Origin: Kumtagia ephedrae
GTDB lineage: Bacteria > Pseudomonadota > Alphaproteobacteria > Rhizobiales > Rhizobiaceae
NCBI RefSeq assembly: GCF_003012745.1
Contig: NZ_PXYK01000026.1
Location: forward strand, 1-64,000
Length of the DNA: 64,000 nucleotides
Reading direction: 5' to 3'
Shown: positions 25,561-32,909 of the stretch, one piece after another
Numbering within the stretch: the stretch's first letter is position 1
Layout: each line of letters starts with the position of its first letter
The notes under the pieces: model-generated
What the model was told of the DNA's origin: nothing
The model's input: only the letters and a program-made list of their open reading frames with translations
Database searches by the model: none
Program-made: the position numbers and the translations under genes

Positions 25561-25776
25561 ATGTTTGGCAAACACGAAAAGAAACCCGGGGATGTGAAGT
25601 CAGAGTTCCGCCGCCAGATGCGGAGCGCCCAGCTGCGCCGCTTCGTCGGCACGCTCCCCACCTATGCCGTCGATCCCGAACTGCCAGAGCGCTTTGTAAA
25701 GCTCCTGCACCAGCTGGATCGAGCCGTCGAAGAGGCGGACGCCGGCCGGCCGACGCCGGCCGCCCAGCCTCAATGA
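25561..25776 (+). CDS. Small hypothetical protein, 71 residues
   Basis: The frame begins MFGKHEKKPGDVKSEFRRQM, continues with SAQLRRFVGTLPTY and RFVKLLHQLDRAVEEADAG, and ends with a Pro/Ala tail. It is basic at the N-terminus, amphipathic in the middle, with no signal peptide or membrane segment. I do not recognise the family. The start was chosen as the first ATG of the charged, codon-biased part of the frame; the open frame upstream looks non-coding. It lies between grpE (divergent) and a DJ-1 family gene (convergent). Confidence 0.6.
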   Translation: MFGKHEKKPGDVKSEFRRQMRSAQLRRFVGTLPTYAVDPELPERFVKLLHQLDRAVEEADAGRPTPAAQPQ

Positions 25777-25821
25777 GGAACGGCCGGCGGCCGTCATGCC
25801 GCCTTCGCGTCAGCCCCTGCT

Positions 25822-26442
25822 TCATGCGGCGCGGCGCGTCTCGGCCATCAGCACCTGCCCATGCGATATGTCCGTGCCGAGGACCTTCAGGCACTCGCGC
25901 ATGAAGGCCGCGAGGCCCGTCCAGCCCTTGGCGGAGACGAGATTGCCATCGACATGGGCGCCGGTCGGCGTCACGTCGATGTATTTGCCGCCCGCCAGCG
26001 TCACTTCCGGCTCGCAATACTGAAGCGCGGCGACCTCCTTGCCGCGCACCACGCCGTCCACCGCGATCAGGATCTGGACGCCGTGGCAGATGGTGAAGAT
26101 CGGCTTGCCCGTCTCGTGGAAGTGGCGGACGATCGCTTGCACTCTGCTGTCGATGCGGATGTATTCCGGGCCGCGGCCGCCGGCGCAATAGACGGCGTCA
26201 TAGGCAGCCGGATCGACCTCGGCGAAGGTCTTGTTCAGATAGTAGTCGTGGCCGAGCTTTTCCGTATAGGTCTGGTGGCCCTCGAAATCATGCAGCGATG
26301 TTTTCAGCACCTCGCCCGCCTTCTTGTCGGGGCAGACGACGTGCACCGTATGTCCGACGGCGTGCATCGCCTGCTCGAACACGAAAATCTCGTACTCCTC
26401 GCTGAAGTCGCCAACGAGCATCAGTATCTTCTTGCCAGGCAT
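25822..26442 (-). CDS. DJ-1/PfpI family protein
   Basis: The 206-residue protein has the class I glutamine amidotransferase-like fold of the DJ-1/PfpI superfamily: ILMLVGDFSEEYE with the acidic residue of the active site near the start, CAGGRGPEYIR, and the nucleophile elbow FTICHGVQIL with its Cys. Relatives include deglycases/chaperones and peptidases, and function here is open. Two ATGs lie close together; the one at 26442 is chosen because GGAGG is correctly spaced. A perfect 11-base inverted repeat lies about 80 bases upstream. Confidence 0.88.
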   Translation of the reverse strand: MPGKKILMLVGDFSEEYEIFVFEQAMHAVGHTVHVVCPDKKAGEVLKTSLHDFEGHQTYTEKLGHDYYLNKTFAEVDPAAYDAVYCAGGRGPEYIRIDSRVQAIVRHFHETGKPIFTICHGVQILIAVDGVVRGKEVAALQYCEPEVTLAGGKYIDVTPTGAHVDGNLVSAKGWTGLAAFMRECLKVLGTDISHGQVLMAETRRAA

Positions 26443-26520
26443 CCTCATCCTCCCAGTCCGGCGCATTTACTTCGAGCATCGAAATAAACGGCATCATGGT
26501 ATGTCGGGAAAATGCCGAAT

Positions 26521-26543
26521 GCAATCTGGTCTGACCAGATTGC
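26521..26543. promoter_or_regulatory. Perfect palindrome resembling a GntR/FadR-type operator
   Basis: GCAATCTGGTC (26521-26531) and GACCAGATTGC (26533-26543) form a perfect 11-base inverted repeat around one central T. The TGGTCTGACCA core is the kind of site bound by FadR-subfamily GntR regulators (PdhR, LldR type). It lies upstream of the DJ-1 family gene and beyond the 3' end of the sulfur operon. No GntR gene is in the window. Confidence 0.6.
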
Positions 26544-26597
26544 GACCATGAAGCTCGTCGACCTACAGAGATCGCTGCGGCGCCGACCCAGCCCGGA

Positions 26598-27146
26598 TCA
26601 GCGCGACCGCCGCCAGGAGTACCCCGCACCCTTGGCGGGCGCCCCGGCCGGCGTGGCCGTCGGCTGGTAATAGAGGCCAAGACCGCCGACGCGGCCCTCT
26701 TCCAGCCGGCGGATCAGCACCGGGTGGCTGATCTCGAATTCGTCGAAGCCGAGACGCAGCATGTGCGGCAACTGGTCGACCAGAACCTGGCCGGTCGCCC
26801 GGACCGCACCGGCAAAACCGTGGCGGCTGCGCAGCAGCTCGGCCTTGGAAAAGCTGCGGCCGTCATTGAAGGCCGGGAAGGCCAGCGCCACCAGCGACAG
26901 GTCGTCCAGCAGCCCGGCGATCTTCTCCACCGGATCGGCCGGCATCAGCAATACGCCCAGCCGTTCCCTGGCCGATTTGCGCACCACCGGACCGAGGTCG
27001 AGGAACACTTGCAGCGGCAGGATGAAGCGGCCGTTGCCGGCAAGCGCCTCGGCGTTGTCCGCATGCTGCCACTCGTCCTCGCGGAACCCTTCGGGTGTCC
27101 ACAGGCGCGGCGGCGCCGCGGCGGTCTCGTTCTTCGCTTCGGTCAT
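26598..27146 (-). CDS. DUF934 protein associated with sulfite reduction
   Basis: This 182-residue protein matches the DUF934 family, which almost always sits beside assimilatory sulfite/nitrite reductase genes. Conserved-looking blocks are LQVFLDLGPVVRKSARERLG, IAGLLDDLSLVALAFPAFNDGRS, RHGFAGAVRATGQVLVDQLP and RLGFDEFEI. No catalytic motif or cofactor site is seen. It is the last gene of the minus-strand sulfur operon, 85 bases after cysH. The ATG at 27146 is chosen over one 12 bases upstream (MLALM). Confidence 0.82.
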   Translation of the reverse strand: MTEAKNETAAAPPRLWTPEGFREDEWQHADNAEALAGNGRFILPLQVFLDLGPVVRKSARERLGVLLMPADPVEKIAGLLDDLSLVALAFPAFNDGRSFSKAELLRSRHGFAGAVRATGQVLVDQLPHMLRLGFDEFEISHPVLIRRLEEGRVGGLGLYYQPTATPAGAPAKGAGYSWRRSR

Positions 27147-27231
27147 CAGGGCGAGCATATGGCTTATTCTCGGCTTGGTTTCCAGTCTCGCCGAAGGACG
27201 AAACGGCCTGGCTGCAAGAGTTTCGGTTATC

Positions 27232-27981
27232 TTAGTGAGCCGCCGTCGTGAGCGCCTCGCCCAGGCCCGGCAGATGGATGCCGCACTCGGTCTTGGCCTG
27301 GCCGGCCCAGCGGCCGCTGCGCGCGTCCTCGCCCGGCTTCACCGGCTGAGTGCAGGGAAAGCAGCCAATGGAGAGATAGCCGTAGGCGACCAGCGGGTTC
27401 TCGCGCAGCGCATGCGCGCGCATGTAGTCGGCGAGGTCGCTCGTGCCCCATCTTGCCAGCGGATTGATGCGGACGCGCGGCCCGACCGCCTCGAACGCCG
27501 GCAAGGCGGCGCGGGTCGCCGCCTGGAAGCGTTTTCTGCCGGTGAACCAGGCGCGGAACGGCGCGACGCCGCGCGCCATGGGCTCGACCTTGCGGATTTC
27601 GCAGCAGCCGTCGGTGTCCGACTGGTGCAGCTTGCCGTCCGGATCGAGCCGGTCGAGCGCGGCCTGGTCCGGCGTGACGATGCGGATATCGGTGAGCCCG
27701 AGATCGGCGGCAAGCGCGTCGCGGTAATCCAGTGTCTCGCCGAAATGCTTTCCGGTGTCGAGGAACACGACCGGCAGCGAGGCATCCACCTCGGCGATCA
27801 TGTGCAGCAGGACGGCGGAATCCGCGCCGAACGACGACACCGCCGCGATGGCGCCGGGAAAGCCGTCGCGCGCCGACCAGGCGATGATCTCCTGCGGCGA
27901 CAGCCCGCCGAAACGGGCGTCGAGATCGGCCGCCTCGGCGGCCGCGATCTCGTCCTCAGGCTGCCTTGGCTTCGCCACCAT
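27232..27981 (-). CDS. cysH: Phosphoadenylyl/adenylyl-sulfate reductase (assimilatory, 4Fe-4S type)
   Basis: The 249-residue enzyme reduces activated sulfate to sulfite with thioredoxin. SSFGADSAVLLH (49-60) forms the P-loop-like site. Cys126-Cys127 (DGCCEIRK) and Cys207/Cys210 (GCFPC) are the four ligands of the 4Fe-4S cluster, which mark the APS-reducing type, and Cys233 in TECGIH is the catalytic cysteine. GGAGGCG precedes the ATG at 27981, which overlaps the end of cysI by 26 bases, so translation is probably coupled. Confidence 0.93.
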   Translation of the reverse strand: MVAKPRQPEDEIAAAEAADLDARFGGLSPQEIIAWSARDGFPGAIAAVSSFGADSAVLLHMIAEVDASLPVVFLDTGKHFGETLDYRDALAADLGLTDIRIVTPDQAALDRLDPDGKLHQSDTDGCCEIRKVEPMARGVAPFRAWFTGRKRFQAATRAALPAFEAVGPRVRINPLARWGTSDLADYMRAHALRENPLVAYGYLSIGCFPCTQPVKPGEDARSGRWAGQAKTECGIHLPGLGEALTTAAH

Positions 27982-29626
27982 AGAGCGCCTCCTTGAACGG
28001 CGCCGGGCCAAGGCGGCGGTAGGCGTCGAGGAAATTTTCCGAACGGTCGAGCCTGTGGGCGAGATAGGTCTCGACCACGGTCTCGATGGCGTCGGTGATC
28101 TCGTCCGGGCCGAAGCCGCGGCCGATGATCTCGCCGACAGCGGTGTGCTCGTCGGCCGAGCCGCCCAGCGTCACCTGGTAGAGCTCGGCGCCCTTCTTCT
28201 CGACGCCCAGGATGCCGATATGGCCGACATGGTGATGGCCGCAGGCGTTGATGCAGCCGGAGATCTTCAGCTTCAGCTCGCCGATGTCGCGCTGCCGCTC
28301 CAGCGACGCGAAGCGCCGCGAGATTTCCTGCGCCACCGAGATCGAGCGGGCGTTGGCCAGCGCGCAGTAGTCGAGGCCGGGGCAGGCGATGATGTCGGTG
28401 ATTAGGCCGGAATTCGGCGTCGCCAGTTCGATCTCGACCAGCGCGTCGTAGACGGCCTTCAAATCGGCGCGCGCCACATGCGGCAGGATCAGGTTCTGCT
28501 CGTGGCTGACGCGGATTTCGCCGAAAGCGTATTGGTCGGCGATGTCGGCCACCGCCTCCATCTGGCTGTCGCTGGCATCGCCAGGCGCCTCGCCGATGCC
28601 CTTGAGCGAAATCGTCACGGCGGCATAGTCGGGGCGGCGGTGGGTGATCACGTTCTGGTCGACCCAGTCGGCGAAGCTCTTGGAATCGAGCCGGGCGAGC
28701 TTCACGACCTCGTCTCCTTCCGGCCTCGCGGCGAGTGCCGGCGGCGCGAAATAGGCGTTGATCGCGGCTATGTCCGCCTCGGGCAGCGTCAGCTCCTGGT
28801 CCTTCAGCGCCGCCCACTCGGCCTCGACCTGGCGGGCGAATTCTTCCGTGCCGGTTTCGTGCACCAGGATCTTGATGCGCGCCTTGTACTTGTTGTCGCG
28901 CCGTCCGTAGAGATTGTAGACGCGCAGGATCGCCGTCGCGTAGGAGAGCAGGTGCTTTTCGGGGAGGAAATCCCGGATCTTCTTGGCGACCATCGGGGTG
29001 CGGCCCTGGCCGCCGCCGACATAGACGGCAAAGCCCAATTCGCCCTCGGCGTTCTTCTTCAGATGCAGGCCGATGTCATGCGTCTGGATGGCGGCGCGGT
29101 CGCGCTCGGCGCCGGTCACCGCGATCTTGAATTTCCTGGGCAAATACGAAAATTCCGGATGCACCGACGACCACTGCCGGAGAATCTCGGCATAGGGGCG
29201 CGGATCGGCGACCTCGTCGGCGGCCGCACCCGCGAAATGGTCGGCCGTCACGTTGCGGATGCAGTTGCCTGATGTCTGGATGGCATGCATCTCGACCGAG
29301 GCGAGGTCGGCGAGGATCGCCGGGATGTCCGACAGCGCCGGCCAGTTGAACTGGATGTTCTGGCGCGTGGTGAAGTGGCCGTAGCCCTTGTCGTACCTGC
29401 GGGCGATGTGAGCCAGCATGCGCAACTGGCCGGTGTTCAGCGTGCCGTAGGGAATGGCGATGCGCAGCATGTAGGCGTGGAGCTGCAGGTAGACGCCGTT
29501 CATCAGCCGGAGCGGCCGAAACTGCTCCTCGGTGATCTCGCCGGCAAGACGCCGCTCCACCTGGTCGGTGAACTCGGCGACGCGCGCCTTCACGAAATCC
29601 TGGTCGAACTCATCGTAACGGTACAT
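27956..29626 (-). CDS. cysI: Assimilatory sulfite reductase hemoprotein / nitrite-sulfite reductase
   Basis: The 556-residue protein reduces sulfite to sulfide by six electrons at a coupled siroheme/4Fe-4S centre. It has the two ferredoxin-like repeats and both cluster-binding pairs: Cys415 and Cys421 (ACPGLDYC) and Cys458 and Cys462 (CINAC), with GHHHVGHIG after. HFTTRQNIQFNW (84-95) is a substrate/siroheme-contacting segment. No flavoprotein CysJ is present, so the donor is probably ferredoxin or another protein. The order cysG-DUF2849-cysI-cysH-DUF934 supports sulfite rather than nitrite reduction. Confidence 0.92.
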   Translation of the reverse strand: MYRYDEFDQDFVKARVAEFTDQVERRLAGEITEEQFRPLRLMNGVYLQLHAYMLRIAIPYGTLNTGQLRMLAHIARRYDKGYGHFTTRQNIQFNWPALSDIPAILADLASVEMHAIQTSGNCIRNVTADHFAGAAADEVADPRPYAEILRQWSSVHPEFSYLPRKFKIAVTGAERDRAAIQTHDIGLHLKKNAEGELGFAVYVGGGQGRTPMVAKKIRDFLPEKHLLSYATAILRVYNLYGRRDNKYKARIKILVHETGTEEFARQVEAEWAALKDQELTLPEADIAAINAYFAPPALAARPEGDEVVKLARLDSKSFADWVDQNVITHRRPDYAAVTISLKGIGEAPGDASDSQMEAVADIADQYAFGEIRVSHEQNLILPHVARADLKAVYDALVEIELATPNSGLITDIIACPGLDYCALANARSISVAQEISRRFASLERQRDIGELKLKISGCINACGHHHVGHIGILGVEKKGAELYQVTLGGSADEHTAVGEIIGRGFGPDEITDAIETVVETYLAHRLDRSENFLDAYRRLGPAPFKEALYGGEAKAA

Positions 29627-29656
29627 GGTCGTGCTTCCGTGGGCTCCTCGGCCCTG

Positions 29657-29953
29657 TCATGCGGCCGTTCTGGCCTGTTTTCCGAGGTCGAGGCGGTTGG
29701 TCGGGCCGGCGGCGCGGATGCGCTCGCGCAGGCGGACCGGGCGGATCAAGCCATCGACCAGCTCGACGTCGATCAACTCGACGTCGACAACCTCATTGTT
29801 GGCGAAGGCGGCCTTGCCGGCAGCCTCGAGTTCGGCTTCCCCGGCCTTGTCGCCAGCGACATCGGCCTCGGCAATGGTCTCGGCCCAGCCGCGGGCGCCG
29901 GCATACCAGATGGCCTCGCCGTCGGTCAGGCGGTTGGCGGTCAAGACCTTCAT
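29657..29953 (-). CDS. DUF2849 small protein of the sulfur operon
   Basis: This 98-residue acidic protein begins MKVLTANRLTDGEAIWYAG, the pattern of the DUF2849 family found between siroheme synthase and sulfite reductase genes in alphaproteobacteria. The Val/Glu/Leu-rich middle (VVDVELIDVELVDGLIRPVR) is followed by RLRERIRAAGPTNRLDLGKQ. It has no membrane segment or cysteines. Its ATG overlaps the cysG stop by 4 bases, and cysI begins 30 bases further on. A role as a redox or assembly partner of the reductase is only inferred from context. Confidence 0.85.
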   Translation of the reverse strand: MKVLTANRLTDGEAIWYAGARGWAETIAEADVAGDKAGEAELEAAGKAAFANNEVVDVELIDVELVDGLIRPVRLRERIRAAGPTNRLDLGKQARTAA

Positions 29954-31398
29954 GACTGCGCCTCCTCGACCGCGGCACTAGACGGAACAGGCCGGTATGC
30001 CGCCAGCGGCTCGGAGCGCGAGAAATCGGCGCCGGCGACCGCGTCACCGATAATGGTCATCACCGGGCCGCCGAGATCGTCGCGGCTTTGCAGCGACGGC
30101 AGGTCGGCCAGCGTTCCATGGAACCGGCGGCGGTCGCGCAGGCTGGCGTTCTCGACCACGGCGACGGCGGTATCCGGCGACAGGCCAGCATCCATCAGCC
30201 TTCCGGCCACGTCCGCAGCGACGGAGCGGCCCATATAGACGGCGACGGTGGCGCCGGAGATCGCCAGCTTCGCCCAGTCCGGCAGCGAATTGCCCTTGAG
30301 ATCGTGGCCGGTGGTGAACACCATCGAGGAGGTCACGCCGCGCAGCGTCAGCGGCAGCTGGAAATCGGCGGCGGCGGCGAAGGCCGAGGTGACGCCCGGC
30401 ACCACCTCGAACGAGATGTCCGCATCGCGCAGCGCCTGCATTTCCTCGCCGGCGCGGCCGAACACCAGCGGATCGCCGGACTTCAGCCGCACCACGCGCT
30501 TGCCTTCGCGGCCGAGCCGCACCAGCAGCGCGTTGATCTCGGCTTGCGTCTTGGAGTGACAGCCCTTGCGCTTGCCGACCGGCAGCCGCTCGGCGTCGCG
30601 CCGACCCATGGCGATCACCGCCTCCGGCACCAGCGCGTCATGCACGATGACGTCGGCCACCATCAGCAGGCGATGCGCCCGCAAGGTCAGCAGATCCTCG
30701 GCACCCGGACCGGCGCCGACCAGCGCGACGTGGCCGCAATCAGCGCCGCGCGCGGCCAGGAGCCGGCCGGCGGCCGCGCGTGCCTCGTCCTCGCCGCCGG
30801 CTTCGAGCGCTTGGGCCGGCGCTCCGGAAAAGAAGGCATGCCAGAAGGAGCGGCGCGCCAGCCCCTTAGGGAACAGTTTTTCGGCCGCGTCGCGGAACGA
30901 CGCGGCAAGCGTCGCCAGCACGCCGAGGGTCGGCGGCAGCATGGCATCGATGCGTGCCCGCACCATCTGGGCCAGCACCGGCCCGGCGCCTTCGGTGCCG
31001 ACCGCCACCACCAGCGGTGCCCGGTTGACGATCGCCGGCGTGTAGAAATCGCAGAGATCGGGACGATCCACGGCGTTGACCGGGATGCCGAAGCGGCGTG
31101 CATCATCCGATATCCGGCGGTCCAGCGCCTCGTCGCCCGTGGCAGCAAAGACCAGTGCCGCGCCTTCGAGCCGCGCAGGATCATAGCCGGCTTCGACGAG
31201 CTCGGCGCCGTTTTCGACGACCCATTGCCTCAGGGCAGGCTGGACATCCTCCGCCACCACGACGAGCCGGGCATTCGACTGGCCGACGAGCCGGGCCTTG
31301 GCGAGCGCCTCGTCGCCGCCACCGAGGACGATCACGCTGCGCCCCTCGACCCGCAGGAAGACGGGAAAGGCGTTGAGCTTGGCGAACGGCTGCGACAT
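29950..31398 (-). CDS. cysG: Siroheme synthase, multifunctional
   Basis: The 482-residue protein would make siroheme for the adjacent reductase. Residues about 1-215 are the precorrin-2 dehydrogenase/sirohydrochlorin ferrochelatase part (FPVFLRVEGRSVIVLGGGDEALAKA). Residues about 225-465 are the uroporphyrinogen III methyltransferase part, with VALVGAGPGAEDLLTLRA (about 226-243), RLKSGDPLVFGRAGEE and EVVPGVTSAFAAAA. It is the first gene of the sulfur operon, with a 244-base upstream region that holds palindromes. Confidence 0.94.
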   Translation of the reverse strand: MSQPFAKLNAFPVFLRVEGRSVIVLGGGDEALAKARLVGQSNARLVVVAEDVQPALRQWVVENGAELVEAGYDPARLEGAALVFAATGDEALDRRISDDARRFGIPVNAVDRPDLCDFYTPAIVNRAPLVVAVGTEGAGPVLAQMVRARIDAMLPPTLGVLATLAASFRDAAEKLFPKGLARRSFWHAFFSGAPAQALEAGGEDEARAAAGRLLAARGADCGHVALVGAGPGAEDLLTLRAHRLLMVADVIVHDALVPEAVIAMGRRDAERLPVGKRKGCHSKTQAEINALLVRLGREGKRVVRLKSGDPLVFGRAGEEMQALRDADISFEVVPGVTSAFAAAADFQLPLTLRGVTSSMVFTTGHDLKGNSLPDWAKLAISGATVAVYMGRSVAADVAGRLMDAGLSPDTAVAVVENASLRDRRRFHGTLADLPSLQSRDDLGGPVMTIIGDAVAGADFSRSEPLAAYRPVPSSAAVEEAQS

Positions 31399-31450
31399 GG
31401 GGCGCGAAGGTTTCCTGGCTGGAATTCAGACTTGTAGTCCCGGGCATCGG

Positions 31451-31464
31451 GTTTCTAAAGAAAC
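31451..31464. promoter_or_regulatory. Inverted repeat upstream of the cysG operon
   Basis: GTTTCT (31451-31456) and AGAAAC (31459-31464) form a perfect 6-base inverted repeat with a 2-base spacer, 53 bases upstream of the cysG start. A second one, TTCGCG-AC-CGCGAA, lies at 31501-31514. Either could be an operator for a sulfur-responsive regulator. The assignment is by position only. Confidence 0.35.
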
Positions 31465-31642
31465 ACACTCGCGCGGCCATTTGCAGCAGGCAATCGCTTT
31501 TTCGCGACCGCGAAGAGAGGAAGAATATTTTTCCTCCACCGTGGTTTTCTGGCACGTTTTTGCGGAGAGGAACCTTGGTCGATGGGGTCGCGTTGCTCCG
31601 CAGGGCGCATTTCGGCGCCTCGACCTATCGAAGGAGAAGCAG

Positions 31643-32092
31643 ATGGCCGCGTCCAGACTGAAGCATGGTGCATGGGTGGTCGTAGCCGACGGCGAGAAGG
31701 CCTTGTTCCTGGAAAACAAGGGAGACGGGCTGCATCCGAACCTGGAAGTCATCCGTGAGGTCGCCGAGGCAAATCCACCGACGCGCGAGCAGGGATCCGA
31801 CAAGCCAGGGCGCTTCAACGACGGTCCCTCTCCCCACCGCAGCGCCGCCGAGGATACCGACTGGCACAGAATGGCCAAGGAACGCTTCGCCGACGAGATC
31901 GCGGAGAAGCTCTACAAGGCGGCGCATCGCGGCGATTTCAACGAAGTGATCCTTATCGCGCCGCCCTTCGTTCTGGGGGAATTACGCAAGAAGCTGCACA
32001 AGGAAGTGGAGACGATGGTGGTGGCGGAATATCCGAAGACGCTGACCAACCATCCGGTTCCGGAAATCGAAAAGATGCTGATGGCGGCGTGA
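31643..32092 (+). CDS. Host attachment protein family (baeRF-like)
   Basis: The 149-residue protein matches the host-attachment family (PF10116, now placed among baeRF release-factor-like domains). Visible features are WVVVADGEKALFLEN (10-24), a polar linker with DKPGRFNDGPSPHRSA, the helix FADEIAEKLYKAAHRGDFNEVILIAPP, and LGELRKKLHKEV. The family name comes from plant-attachment studies in Agrobacterium, but structure suggests an RNA/translation-related fold. AAGGAGAA precedes the ATG at 31643. It is divergent from cysG. Confidence 0.85.
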   Translation: MAASRLKHGAWVVVADGEKALFLENKGDGLHPNLEVIREVAEANPPTREQGSDKPGRFNDGPSPHRSAAEDTDWHRMAKERFADEIAEKLYKAAHRGDFNEVILIAPPFVLGELRKKLHKEVETMVVAEYPKTLTNHPVPEIEKMLMAA

Positions 32093-32218
32093 GGACGAAG
32101 CTGGCCGGGCAGGATGCGCATTTTCTGAAACGAGGCGCAACATACAGTGAATGTTCGCGCAGGAACCGGGTTCCGGAGGGTTCGTTTCAGCCAATGACGC
32201 ACCTACCAGGAGGCAATG

Positions 32219-32560
32219 ATGAAAACGCTTCTATCCGGGTTGATGGCCACAGCCTTGGCTGCCTCATTCGCAGTAGCAGTGCCTGCGCCGACCAATGCCG
32301 CCACGGCATTCATTCCGATGGCGGAACAGGGGCGCACGGACGTGCACAAGGCGTCCCACACCTATCGTCACTGGCAGCGGCAGCAGCGTCGTGCAGAACG
32401 CCGTGCCTATCGACGGGCCGAGCGCCGCGCCTACCGGCGATACGCACGTGATCGTTGCTACTACTACGGCGACTGCTACCGCGGCCGGTACTACGGCCGC
32501 AGCTACGGATTCAGACCGCGCTACTATCGGCCGGGCATTTCGCTGCACTTTGACCTCTGA
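32219..32560 (+). CDS. Small secreted Tyr/Arg-rich protein
   Basis: This 113-residue protein has a signal peptide (about 1-28: basic start, LLSGLMATALAASFAVA core, cleavage near TNA-A). The mature part is unusual: RRAERRAYRRAERRAYRRYA followed by a Tyr/Gly/Arg stretch with two cysteines (CYYYGDC) and a tail RPGISLHFDL. It would be a basic, aromatic periplasmic or surface protein. Similar short RR/YY-rich secreted proteins are common and unexplained in rhizobia. AGGAGG lies just before the start; an ATG 3 bases upstream is an alternative. Confidence 0.75.
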   Translation: MKTLLSGLMATALAASFAVAVPAPTNAATAFIPMAEQGRTDVHKASHTYRHWQRQQRRAERRAYRRAERRAYRRYARDRCYYYGDCYRGRYYGRSYGFRPRYYRPGISLHFDL

Positions 32561-32909
32561 CGGGCAGCGACTTGTCTAAACCGACCAGGAGGGAGGAGGC
32601 CAGAGTCGCGCAACGCGCGTTCCGCGGATCCCGTTGACAATCCCGGTTTCCGATACGGGACGTAGCCGCCAGGCCGTGCTTGGCGAGACACCGCATTCGT
32701 CGACACATGGCCGCGGTCGCAATTCGCGCATCGGCTCGGCGCCGTCGCGCAAAAGCGATTTCTCATACAGAATTAGCATTCCTCATGCGAAATTCGGCAA
32801 AAGCGACTCTCAAGGGTTGCACACCAGCCGATCTGCACACCATATTGGAAACGTGGCGCTTTCGGCGCTTCTCCCCCATTGATCTCGCCCAGAAAGGCCC
32901 ACCTCGCCG
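32561..32909. other. 349-base intergenic region before the Kef-type antiporter
   Basis: No coding frame with good codon use is seen. A TTGACA hexamer lies near 32634 and a CCCG...CGGG dyad follows at about 32642-32659. A GCGCTTTCGGCGC hairpin lies near 32859, about 40 bases before the antiporter start. These may be promoter and leader elements, but none is a clear match to a known signal. Confidence 0.35.

Noticed and set aside
32630-32670. Possible small RNA or tRNA-like fold around GTTGACAATCCCGGTTTCCGA
   Set aside because: No cloverleaf and no terminator follow, so the TTGACA and dyad are mentioned only as possible promoter elements.
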